Positions 24,098 to 31,948 of a DNA stretch of 32,702 bases are shown in pieces. A program made the position numbers and the translations under genes. Source of the stretch: an uncultured Lachnospiraceae bacterium (lineage in GTDB: Bacteria > Bacillota > Clostridia > Lachnospirales > Lachnospiraceae). The stretch's first letter is position 1, and each line of letters opens with the position of its first letter. Location of the stretch: assembly GCA_900317825.1 (NCBI GenBank), contig ONIH01000017.1:1-32702 (forward strand), read 5' to 3'. A model generated the notes under the pieces. That model was not told the origin of the DNA. It did not search any database and was given only the letters and a program-made list of their open reading frames with translations.

Positions 24098-25312
24098 TTA
24101 AAGGTTCTTGAAGCGCTCAAGAGCTGCCTTTGTATTTTCGTGAGTCCCGAAAGCTGTGAGTCGGAAGTAGCCTTCACCTGAAGGACCGAAACCGCTTCCC
24201 GGAGTTCCTACGACATTTGCATTATCAAGCAGATAATCGAAGAATTCCCAGCTGGTCATCTTGTCTGGAGTCTTCATCCAGATGTATGGAGCATCTACTC
24301 CGCCGTAGCAGGTAAAGCCTGCTGCTGTCAGTCCTTCACGGATCATGCGGGCATTTTCCATATAGTAGCCGACCAGCTCATTTACTTCCTTCTGGCCTTC
24401 CTCTGAGTAGATAGCCTCACCTGCGCGCTGAACGATGTACGGAGCTCCGTTGAACTTCGTACCGTGACGACGGGCCCACATATCATGAAGTGAAGCGTCA
24501 CCAGACTTCAGGCTCTTCGGAACTACTGTAAATCCGAGACGAAGTCCTGTAAATCCAGCTGTCTTTGAGAATGATCTGATCTCTATGCAGCAGTCCTTTG
24601 CTCCGTCACACTCATAGATCGAATGAGGAACGTCCGGAGTCGAGATATAGTGCTCATAAGCTGCGTCAAAAATGATGATCGAACCCTTCTGGTTAGCGTA
24701 GTCGACCCACTTCTGCAGCTCATTTTTCTTAAGAGTAGTTCCTGTCGGGTTATTCGGCAGGCAGAGGTAGATGATGTCAGGCGTCTCCTTCGGAAGCTCA
24801 GGCACGAAACCATTCTCAGCGGTAGAAGGCATGTAGATGACTCTGTCCCACATCTCAGTCTTCGGGTCGTAGTTCCCGCAGCGTCCAGCCATGACATTTG
24901 AATCCACATAAACCGGGTAAACAGGGTCTGTAACAGCGATCCTGTTATCCTCAGAGAAAAGCTCCTGGATATTTCCAGAGTCGCTCTTGGCACCGTCTGA
25001 TACGAAGATCTCGTCAGGAGCTATGTCGCAGCCTCTGGCCTTGTAGTCATGCTCTGCTATCGCATTACGTAAAAATTCATATCCGAGATCCGGTGAGTAC
25101 CCCTTGAAAGTCTTAGCGTCAGCCTGCTCATCAACAGCCTTATGAAGGGCATCGATAACGACCTTCGGCAGAGGCTGGGTCACATCGCCGATCCCGAGTC
25201 TGATGATCTCTTTCTCAGGATGTGCTTCCTGATAAGCGGCTATTTTTTTCGCGATAGTCGAAAAAAGGTAGCTTCCCGGTAACTTCAGATAGTTTGTGTT
25301 AACCTGATACAT
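24098..25312 (-). CDS. dapL: LL-diaminopimelate aminotransferase
   Basis: DapL converts tetrahydrodipicolinate straight to LL-diaminopimelate with glutamate as amino donor, bypassing the succinylase and acetylase steps. The 404-residue protein is a class I/II PLP aminotransferase with the DapL pattern: IRLGIGDVTQPLP (37-49), FKGYSPDLGYEFLR (69-82), LPNNPTGT (185-192), FDAAYEHYI, and the PLP lysine K250 in SFSKTAGFTGLR. AAGGAGAAG lies just before the ATG. It follows dapF by 9 bases and closes the hisA-dapF-dapL operon at the terminator. Its product is the substrate of DapF, so the pair delivers meso-diaminopimelate for peptidoglycan and lysine. DapL is common in Clostridia, and plants also use it. 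Confidence 0.96.
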   Translation of the reverse strand: MYQVNTNYLKLPGSYLFSTIAKKIAAYQEAHPEKEIIRLGIGDVTQPLPKVVIDALHKAVDEQADAKTFKGYSPDLGYEFLRNAIAEHDYKARGCDIAPDEIFVSDGAKSDSGNIQELFSEDNRIAVTDPVYPVYVDSNVMAGRCGNYDPKTEMWDRVIYMPSTAENGFVPELPKETPDIIYLCLPNNPTGTTLKKNELQKWVDYANQKGSIIIFDAAYEHYISTPDVPHSIYECDGAKDCCIEIRSFSKTAGFTGLRLGFTVVPKSLKSGDASLHDMWARRHGTKFNGAPYIVQRAGEAIYSEEGQKEVNELVGYYMENARMIREGLTAAGFTCYGGVDAPYIWMKTPDKMTSWEFFDYLLDNANVVGTPGSGFGPSGEGYFRLTAFGTHENTKAALERFKNL

Positions 25313-25321
25313 GTCTTCTCC

Positions 25322-26215
25322 TTACTTTCTTGGTTCGTATATTTTTACATCGTCTTTCTCAAAAGAATCCGGTATATCTATGTGTCCTGTAAAGACTGTG
25401 GTCGCCGGTCCCTTGAGCCAGACTGTGTTGTTCTCCTGATCGTATCTGACAGTCAGATTTCCGCCTAACAGATGAATCGTGACTTCGTCATCGGTGAGGC
25501 CGTTTACGACTGCTGCCACTGCTGTAGCGCAGGCACCAGTACCGCAGGCAAGCGTCTCACCGCTTCCTCGCTCCCAGACTCTCATCCTGATATTTTTCCG
25601 GTCGAGGATATTCGCGAACTCAGTGTTCACTCTCTGAGGGAAGGTCGGATGATTTTCAAAAAGCGGTCCTATATGCGGCAGGTCGAGGGTCCTCGTGTCC
25701 TCGTCTGTGAAAATGACGCAGTGCGGATTTCCCATAGATACGCAGGTCACACGGAAGATGCTTCCATCGACTTCCATAGGCTCATTTATCATCTGGTCTT
25801 TTGGAAAAATGACCGGTATCTGCGAAGCCTTGAGCTCCGGCGAGCCCATATTTACAAGGACTGAATCTACCTTGCCGTCCTTCAGATAAAGCTCGATGGT
25901 CTTTATCCCTGCCAGAGTCTCGATCGTGACTGTGGTCTTATCTGTCAGTCCGTTATCGTAGACGTACTTTCCGACGCAGCGGATGCCGTTTCCGCACATC
26001 TCGCCTTTGGATCCGTCGGCGTTATACATATCCATTTTGAAATCAGCAACGTCTGACTTTTTTATCAGAATAAGTCCGTCTGATCCGACGCCAAAATGTC
26101 TGTCGCTTACGAATTTCGACAGCTCAGTGCCGTCTTCTATCTCATTCTTTGTGCAGTCGACATAGACATAGTCATTGCCTGTGCCGTGCATTTTTGTAAA
26201 ATCTATAGAGGTCAT
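25322..26215 (-). CDS. dapF: Diaminopimelate epimerase
   Basis: DapF interconverts LL- and meso-diaminopimelate by a cofactor-free two-cysteine mechanism. The 297-residue protein has both catalytic cysteines in the expected motifs: C74 in GEMCGNGIRC and C224 in LACGTGACA. It begins with FTKMHGTGNDYV, typical of the family. AGGAGGGATC lies before the ATG. The gene lies between hisA (20-base gap) and dapL (9-base gap) and is cotranscribed with them. No unusual features. Confidence 0.97.
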   Translation of the reverse strand: MTSIDFTKMHGTGNDYVYVDCTKNEIEDGTELSKFVSDRHFGVGSDGLILIKKSDVADFKMDMYNADGSKGEMCGNGIRCVGKYVYDNGLTDKTTVTIETLAGIKTIELYLKDGKVDSVLVNMGSPELKASQIPVIFPKDQMINEPMEVDGSIFRVTCVSMGNPHCVIFTDEDTRTLDLPHIGPLFENHPTFPQRVNTEFANILDRKNIRMRVWERGSGETLACGTGACATAVAAVVNGLTDDEVTIHLLGGNLTVRYDQENNTVWLKGPATTVFTGHIDIPDSFEKDDVKIYEPRK

Positions 26216-26235
26216 TTATGATCCCTCCTGTCTTT

Positions 26236-27015
26236 TTAGTCCTTTTCTATTATACTTAAAATCTGCTCAAGTTCAAGGCTTCCGCCAAAAATATCCAGCG
26301 CGCTGCCTATCGTGACATCGATCCTGCCATCTGTGAGCCGTTTTATATCACGCAGGTCATCATAGCTTCCGACGCCTCCGGCATAGGTGACCGGAAGTCC
26401 GTCATAGTCTGCTAAAATAGTCAGCAGCTGCTCGTCTGCTCCAGCCTTTTTTCCTTCGACATCGGCTGCGTGGATCAGATACTCATCGCAATATTTTTCT
26501 AATCGGCCGAGAAGCTCAGGCGAGAGCTTCTGATCGGTAAACTTCTGCCAGCGGTCGGTGACTACATAGTAGTTCCCATCCCGCTTTTTGCACGATAAGT
26601 CTAAGACTATATGCTCTCTTCCGGCGACTTTCACGAGTTTCTCAAGTCTTTCCATCTGTATCTGCCCGCCTGAAAAAATAAAGCTGGTGAAGATCCCGTG
26701 GCTTGCTCCGGCATACAGGAACTCCGATACGTTTGTATCGTCAAGCCCTCCGCCGACCATAAGCCCCTTCGGGTAGGTGTGTAGCGCCAGAAGTGCCTGC
26801 TGCTTCGAAGCCTGGTACTCTGCAGTGCCTCTGGCATTAAGCATTATCACGTGGCCTCCGTCAAGCCCTTTCTGCTGATAAAGCGTGGCATAGTAGCCCG
26901 CATCATGACTTGCCACGAAGTTCTCCGTCGCCAAATCCGTCCTGTCATCAAGGCTTCCGCCCACTATCTGTTTTACCCGTCCGTCATGGATATCTATACA
27001 TGGTCTGAATTTCAT
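26236..27015 (-). CDS. hisA: HisA, eukaryotic (HIS6)-like type
   Basis: HisA (phosphoribosylformimino-AICAR-P isomerase) carries out the fourth step of histidine synthesis in a (beta/alpha)8 barrel. The 259-residue protein begins MKFRPCIDIHDGRVKQIVGG, where usual bacterial HisA proteins begin like MIIYPAIDLKDGK. With LIHAADVEGKKAGADEQLL and TIGSALDIFGGSL it is clearly closer to yeast HIS6, as recalled from memory of that protein. Asp10 in CIDIHD is the first catalytic aspartate. The start is uncertain: an ATG at 27024 and one at 27015 are in frame, and neither has a ribosome site. The TATAAT at 27023-27028 overlaps the first, so the second is favoured. It heads a hisA-dapF-dapL operon. Confidence 0.93.
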   Translation of the reverse strand: MKFRPCIDIHDGRVKQIVGGSLDDRTDLATENFVASHDAGYYATLYQQKGLDGGHVIMLNARGTAEYQASKQQALLALHTYPKGLMVGGGLDDTNVSEFLYAGASHGIFTSFIFSGGQIQMERLEKLVKVAGREHIVLDLSCKKRDGNYYVVTDRWQKFTDQKLSPELLGRLEKYCDEYLIHAADVEGKKAGADEQLLTILADYDGLPVTYAGGVGSYDDLRDIKRLTDGRIDVTIGSALDIFGGSLELEQILSIIEKD

Positions 27016-27022
27016 AACAGAC

Positions 27023-27031
27023 ATTATAGCA
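27023..27031 (-). promoter_or_regulatory. Extended -10 promoter at the hisA start
   Basis: On the minus strand the sequence reads TGCTATAAT, a consensus -10 box with the TG extension. Transcription should begin about 27016-27017, one or two bases before the ATG at 27015, so the mRNA may be leaderless. No recognisable -35 box is present: that position falls inside the terminator stem of the upstream gene. No Shine-Dalgarno sequence precedes either ATG. Confidence 0.6.
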
Positions 27032-27032
27032 T

Positions 27033-27061
27033 AAAAAAAAGCGGCGGGTCTATACCCGCCG
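27033..27061 (-). terminator. Rho-independent terminator after the Leu-x-x-Gly repeat gene
   Basis: An 8-bp GC-rich stem (CGGCGGGT / ACCCGCCG, four-base loop, 27042-27061) is followed on the minus strand by GC and eight T residues. It ends the MMPL and repeat protein transcript directly upstream of hisA. Confidence 0.92.
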
Positions 27062-27075
27062 TCGTAAAATCTGTA

Positions 27076-29598
27076 TCAGTCCTCATCCGGTGCTGTGATG
27101 CCATCCATCCTGTAGAGGAACTTCACGGCTCCGTTCTTGCCATCAGCAAGACCCGAGAAGCTCTCGTACTGCTCGCCGGCATCGATAGCTGCGCGAAGGT
27201 GATTTGCGAGAGGCTTGATGTCACCGTTATAGGCATTTACCAGCTCCTCGATACCCTCTTTGTTGAACTTCACGATACCATCGTAGAGGTCTCCGGCTCC
27301 GTCTGAGAGCTTTAAAGCTCCATCTGATAGATCATTAGTTCCACTGTAGAGAGTTCCAAGACCATCTGTCAGAGTACCCTGTCCTTTGTAGAGCGTATCA
27401 GCTCCTGAGTACAGCTTATTCACTCCGCCTGAGATCTGGCCGGCTCCACTTGAAAGCTGATCAGCTCCCTTTGTCAGCTTGCCGCTGTTTGCGGCGAGTT
27501 TGCTGCTTCCTGAGTAGAGCTGATCTACTCCGTTTATAAGAGCAGTGAACTGGCTCGACAGATTAGAGATCTGTGAAGTATCTATTCCGCTCAGGTCAGC
27601 AGAACCAAGTGCTGAATTCAGCTGGTCGATGCCGCCTGACAGCTGCTTCTGTCCAGCCTCGAGTTTCTTTACTCCGTCGTTAGCCTTTGACATACCGTCG
27701 CTTACGGTCCTGGCTCCGGCTGCCAGCTGTGAAGAACCGGTAGCCAGCTGCTTTGAACCGTCGGTCAGCTGTTTGATCTGGCTAGAAACTGCTTCGCTTG
27801 AAAGCTCACTCTCAAGTGATTTTCCGGCAGTATCAAGTGCAGTCTTTGCAGCCTGTACCTGATGCAGTCCGTCGAGTGCTGTATAGTAGGCGGCAGTTGC
27901 CTTAGCAGTATCACCGCCAGTAGTCTGAGCTATAGCAGCGATGATCTGTTCCTGTGCACCTGTTAGTTTTGTGACAACTGTATCGATATTTGCCAGAGTG
28001 ATCTTTTCATCGGCTCCGAGAATTCCAGCCTGTCTCAGAAGACCGATAAGAGTCGTCTGGCTGTTGAGCTTGGAATCGATGGTCTGTGTCAGCTGTGTCT
28101 GTGACTGCGAGGAGAACTGTGAACCCACTCCGTTTAACGCAGTCTCTATCTGACCGATTCCCTTGTCGAGAGCACTTGCTCCGTCGGAGACTTTTGAAGC
28201 AGCGTCAGAAACTGACTTTGAACCTGCTGTCAGCTGATCCATGCTCTTTACGAGTCCAGGATTCTCAGCTGTGCCGTCTCCTTCATATCCTGCCAGGAGC
28301 TGATCAGAGCCCTTCTTCAGCTGGCCTACTCCTGTAGATAGAGCTGAAAGCTGTGAAGCCAGACTATCGAGATTCAGGCTCTTCAGCTGCGGCAGCTTGC
28401 TTGAAAGAGGAGCCAGGGCTGTCTTTAACTGGCCGATGCCTCCGTTCAGCTGACCTACACCGGCTGTGTAAGTCTTAAGTCCGCTTGAAAGGGTTGAAGC
28501 GCCGCTTGTAAAAGTACCCATACTGCCCTTCAGTGTTCCAAGTCCGTCCTTTAACTGCCTGCTTCCGTTCTGAAGTTTCTGACTTCCGTCCTTTGCGCTC
28601 TTTGCGCCGTTCTCGAGCTTCTTTGCGCCGTCACTTAAGTCCCCGGCACCGTCCTTTAACTGCTTTCCACCATCCTTCAGCTGGTCACCGGCATCCTGGA
28701 GTTTATCCATGTCATCGCTCAAGTTATCAGTGTCTTCTGAATTTGAAGTCAGCATATTTGACGCGTCGACGAGAGCTGTCATCTGAGTCTGAAGGTCAAA
28801 ATCCTTTACATCTGCTTCGATGTCAAGTGACTCAGGAAGTGACAGGTCCTTATCGAAAGAACCGCCGGCCTGCTCGAGTGAATCCTTGATTCCCGGAAGC
28901 GCATATCCGATCACGATCGTCTTCGTACCGTTCTGGACGATACGGCCGTTATCTACTTTTACATTGGAAAAATCATCATTTAAGATCATTCCGGTGATAG
29001 CTGCGAACGGAACCACTGTCGATACTTTCTCGCCGTTTACCTTCTCTTCGAAGTTCGTGTTGTTCGTGTAGTCATAGTGGATCTTCACATGACCGCTCTT
29101 ACCTGCGAGCTCATCAGGTGTCACTTCGTTGCCATCGAGAGTATATGTGACTTTTACAGTGACAGGAGCCTCTTTTGTGGTGTGTCCCTGATAGTAGATG
29201 TCGTTGCCATCAGCCTGCCATGTCAGGTCATCGCCGTTCTGTGTGAACTTCTCATCACCGTTCGTATTCGTGATGTCTGTAAGGTCAGAAGCCACATCAT
29301 CGATGGTATCCTCACCGTCTTTGTTTATCAGGTGAGCTGCCACGATGGTATCTGAAACGGTTCCATCCGGCTTTGAGAGCAGATAGACTGTCTCATCCTT
29401 ATCTAAGTCCTTGCTTGATACTTTGACATGCTCACCATTTATGATGCTGTTTGTCGTCTGCTCAGTCTCAGAAGCCTTGTCAGCCATAGCGGTATACTGG
29501 ACAGAACCGGTAGCTATAAGCCCGACAACGAGGGCACCTGCTACAACTCTTATGACATATTTTTTCTTAAAAATTTTCTTAAGTGTCTGTAACTTCAT
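27076..29598 (-). CDS. Secreted or membrane-anchored Leu-x-x-Gly heptad repeat protein (YhgE/Pip-like)
   Basis: An 840-residue protein with a basic N-terminus and one membrane segment or signal (about residues 14-38), then a mixed extracellular domain (40-280), then long runs of xxxLxxG heptads (about 300-380, 415-485, 608-660 and 690-780), such as LKDGGKQLKDG and LYSGTNDLSDG. Heptads of this type mark YhgE/Pip and EsaA-related proteins that form long extracellular stalks. Unlike YhgE/Pip it has no C-terminal membrane segments, and a different, weakly helical region (500-600) splits the heptads. GGAGG lies before the ATG, 15 bases after the MMPL gene, so the pair is probably a unit and the repeat protein a partner of the exporter. 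Confidence 0.85.
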   Translation of the reverse strand: MKLQTLKKIFKKKYVIRVVAGALVVGLIATGSVQYTAMADKASETEQTTNSIINGEHVKVSSKDLDKDETVYLLSKPDGTVSDTIVAAHLINKDGEDTIDDVASDLTDITNTNGDEKFTQNGDDLTWQADGNDIYYQGHTTKEAPVTVKVTYTLDGNEVTPDELAGKSGHVKIHYDYTNNTNFEEKVNGEKVSTVVPFAAITGMILNDDFSNVKVDNGRIVQNGTKTIVIGYALPGIKDSLEQAGGSFDKDLSLPESLDIEADVKDFDLQTQMTALVDASNMLTSNSEDTDNLSDDMDKLQDAGDQLKDGGKQLKDGAGDLSDGAKKLENGAKSAKDGSQKLQNGSRQLKDGLGTLKGSMGTFTSGASTLSSGLKTYTAGVGQLNGGIGQLKTALAPLSSKLPQLKSLNLDSLASQLSALSTGVGQLKKGSDQLLAGYEGDGTAENPGLVKSMDQLTAGSKSVSDAASKVSDGASALDKGIGQIETALNGVGSQFSSQSQTQLTQTIDSKLNSQTTLIGLLRQAGILGADEKITLANIDTVVTKLTGAQEQIIAAIAQTTGGDTAKATAAYYTALDGLHQVQAAKTALDTAGKSLESELSSEAVSSQIKQLTDGSKQLATGSSQLAAGARTVSDGMSKANDGVKKLEAGQKQLSGGIDQLNSALGSADLSGIDTSQISNLSSQFTALINGVDQLYSGSSKLAANSGKLTKGADQLSSGAGQISGGVNKLYSGADTLYKGQGTLTDGLGTLYSGTNDLSDGALKLSDGAGDLYDGIVKFNKEGIEELVNAYNGDIKPLANHLRAAIDAGEQYESFSGLADGKNGAVKFLYRMDGITAPDED

Positions 29599-29613
29599 TT
29601 ATTTTTCCTCCAA

Positions 29614-31719
29614 TCAGGCTCTTACCTTTTTTGCTCTGACAGCTTCTTTCGCCTTCCCGAATCCTGAGCTTGTCCTTACTATGATGCCATCGAAGATCAT
29701 GAACATCGATGGAAGCAGGAAGATAACTACTATCATACTGACGATAGCTCCTCTTGCCATCAGGTTACACAGAGATGAGATCATATCGATATCGGAGTAA
29801 AGTCCGACTCCGAATGTAGCTCCGAAGAATGTAAGTGCTGACGCTACTATAGAAGTCATAGAGCCATGAAGCGCATCGGTTATGGATTCTTTTTTATCAA
29901 TGCCTGCTGCACGGTTCGACTTGTAACGGTTCGTCATCAGGATAGCGTAGTCTACGGTAGAACCCAGCTGAATGGTTCCGATGACGATGCTCGCGATGAA
30001 CGGAAGCGTCGTACCTGTGTAGTAAGGAATTCCCATATTTATATAGATAGCGAATTCTATGACTGCCACCAGGATGATAGGTATCGAGATCGACCTGAAT
30101 GAGATCAGGATGATGAAGAACACGATGATGATCGATACCGCATTTACACGGTTGAAATCAGAGTTTGTGATATTCACCAGGTCCTTAGTACAAGGAGCCT
30201 CACCTATAAGCATCGCAGATTTATCGTACTTCTTTATGATCTTCTCGATCTGGGTACACTGCTTATTTACAGCACTCGTGGCTGTAGCATACTTCGATGT
30301 AACTATCATCAGCTGCTTGTCGCCGTTATTTAACTCTTCTCTTATGTCATCCGGGATCACATCTGATGGGATCATAGGTCCTGTCAGTGAATCAGATGAT
30401 ACAGCAAGCTTTATGCCTTTGAGCTTCTCTATCTCATTTATCATCTTATCCGACTGCTCTGCCGGAAGATCAGCATCCGCTATGATGATAGAGGTGGCGC
30501 CCATCTTGAACTCTTCGTTCATTTTTTCATTAGCCTGCTTACTCTTCATAGAGTCAGGAAGCTTTCCAGCCAGATCGTAGTAAACCCTCGTGTGTGACTG
30601 TCCATAGAAAGCCGGGAATAAAAGCACCAGGAATATAACGAAAAATACGTAGCAGTGCTTTACTATCCAGTTGGCTGCTCTTCCGAGATCCGGCATGATG
30701 ACCTTGTGGTTCGTCTTTCTGACGATCGGGTCAAATACCAGAATAAGTGACGGCAGGATCGTAACACAGGAAATAAGTCCGAACAGAACTCCCTTTGCCA
30801 TTACGACACCGAGGTCAAGTCCGATACGGAAACTCATGAAGCAGAGAGCTATGAAGCCAGCAATCGTAGTCGTCGAAGAACCCGCTATAGATAGGAAGGT
30901 TTTCGAAATAGCATGTGCCATCGCAGTTTTATTATCCTCTTTGAAAACTCCCTGCTGCTCCTCGTAGCTGTGCCACAGGAAAATCGAGTAGTCCATCGTA
31001 ACACCCAGCTGCAGGACTGCCGCAAGTGCCTGAGTCACGTACGAGATCTGTCCCTGGACGAAGTTCGTACCGAGGTTGTAGATGACTGCCATTCCTATAG
31101 AAATAAGGAAGAGGAACGGTACAAATGCCGAATCCAGTGTGATCATCAGAACTATCAGACAGAGGACTACAGCGATGATGACGTAGATCGGAACCTCTTT
31201 TTCTGAAAGGTTCGCCGTGTCGTTTATGACCGACGCCATTCCGGATACGAAACACTGCTTACTCAGCTTCGCATTCATCGTGTTCAGGGCCTTCATCGTA
31301 CCGTCTTCCGCCATGCCCTGATCAAACAGAATGACCATAAGGTCTGAGTTCTTGTCCGCGTTATGGATGAACTTGTAAGCCTTGTCCGGAAGCACTTCCT
31401 TCGGGATATTCATATCCATGACCGAACCGTACCAGAGGACCTTCTTCACGTGCGGGATGTCTGAGATGGTATCCGCGGTCTTCTTCAGGTCTTTGTTATC
31501 CATCCCTTCGACGACGACGAACGAATAAGCTCCGGTCCCGAAGTCTTTCAGTAGGATGTCCTGGCCCTTCATCGTGTCGATGTTCTTTGGCAGGTACGAG
31601 AGGATATCGTAATTTACCTTCGTGTTGATGTACCCTATCCCAGCCGGGATCAGAAGCAGTATCCCCACGATCAGTATCACGAATCTGCTCTTTACTACTG
31701 CCTTACCGAATTTAAGCAT
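29614..31719 (-). CDS. MMPL/RND superfamily transporter
   Basis: A 701-residue membrane protein of the MMPL/RND type, which uses the proton gradient to export lipids or small molecules. It has the two-fold layout of one helix, one extracellular loop domain (about 35-175 and 370-515) and a helix bundle, in each half. Each helix bundle has the conserved Gly-x-x-x-Asp-Tyr motif: GVTMDYSIFLWH (239-250) and GSTVDYAILMTN (586-597), the aspartates of the proton relay. AACGGAGTGA lies before the ATG. It is transcribed from a promoter about 70 bases upstream, with the repeat protein as second gene. MMPL and Leu-x-x-Gly repeat proteins are often encoded together in Firmicutes; the cargo is unknown. Confidence 0.92.
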   Translation of the reverse strand: MLKFGKAVVKSRFVILIVGILLLIPAGIGYINTKVNYDILSYLPKNIDTMKGQDILLKDFGTGAYSFVVVEGMDNKDLKKTADTISDIPHVKKVLWYGSVMDMNIPKEVLPDKAYKFIHNADKNSDLMVILFDQGMAEDGTMKALNTMNAKLSKQCFVSGMASVINDTANLSEKEVPIYVIIAVVLCLIVLMITLDSAFVPFLFLISIGMAVIYNLGTNFVQGQISYVTQALAAVLQLGVTMDYSIFLWHSYEEQQGVFKEDNKTAMAHAISKTFLSIAGSSTTTIAGFIALCFMSFRIGLDLGVVMAKGVLFGLISCVTILPSLILVFDPIVRKTNHKVIMPDLGRAANWIVKHCYVFFVIFLVLLFPAFYGQSHTRVYYDLAGKLPDSMKSKQANEKMNEEFKMGATSIIIADADLPAEQSDKMINEIEKLKGIKLAVSSDSLTGPMIPSDVIPDDIREELNNGDKQLMIVTSKYATATSAVNKQCTQIEKIIKKYDKSAMLIGEAPCTKDLVNITNSDFNRVNAVSIIIVFFIILISFRSISIPIILVAVIEFAIYINMGIPYYTGTTLPFIASIVIGTIQLGSTVDYAILMTNRYKSNRAAGIDKKESITDALHGSMTSIVASALTFFGATFGVGLYSDIDMISSLCNLMARGAIVSMIVVIFLLPSMFMIFDGIIVRTSSGFGKAKEAVRAKKVRA

Positions 31720-31739
31720 TTGTAAAAATCACTCCGTTT

Positions 31740-31766
31740 CTATCAGCCCTCTTGTATGAGTGCTAA
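31740..31766 (-). promoter_or_regulatory. Possible degenerate CIRCE-like site in the MMPL leader
   Basis: On the minus strand, TTAGCACTC (31758-31766) is exactly the left half of the HrcA-binding CIRCE element. After nine bases it is followed by GGCTGATAG, which matches the right half GAGTGCTAA at only 5 of 9 positions. It lies between the predicted -10 box and the start codon, as CIRCE sites do. Weak evidence. Confidence 0.25.
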
Positions 31767-31786
31767 AAACTTTCTTTACCGTCTAT

Positions 31787-31815
31787 ATTATAGAAAAAAT
31801 AACCCTCGATTGAAA
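31787..31815 (-). promoter_or_regulatory. Predicted promoter of the MMPL operon
   Basis: On the minus strand, a consensus TATAAT (31787-31792) with a 17-base spacer and a poor -35 (TTTCAA, 31810-31815). The -35 lies within the stem of the upstream terminator hairpin. The start would be near 31780, giving a 60-base leader. Confidence 0.5.
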
Positions 31816-31828
31816 TAGTCAATCGAGG
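31804..31828 (-). terminator. Terminator hairpin between the MMPL unit and the dehydratase gene
   Basis: A perfect 9-bp stem (CCTCGATTG / CAATCGAGG) with a 7-base loop is followed on the minus strand by GTTATTTTTTC. It would stop transcripts from the CDP-glucose dehydratase side, although it lies about 120 bases past that gene's stop. The intervening bases (31829-31948) hold no gene, only a 13-base palindrome AAAATGTCATTTT at 31862-31874. Confidence 0.8.
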
Positions 31829-31948
31829 ATTTCATGTAGCATTTAAATATACACTTGGGGGAAAATGTCATTTTGCAGAACAGGTGTCCTGGACTATTTT
31901 TATCACGTAATTTTCGTTTGTCAGACAGCTCAGCAGGTGGCTGTTCTG

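Noticed and set aside
31862-31874. Palindrome AAAATGTCATTTT between the MMPL unit and the dehydratase gene
   Set aside because: AT-rich and lone, with no promoter at a useful distance; may be chance.
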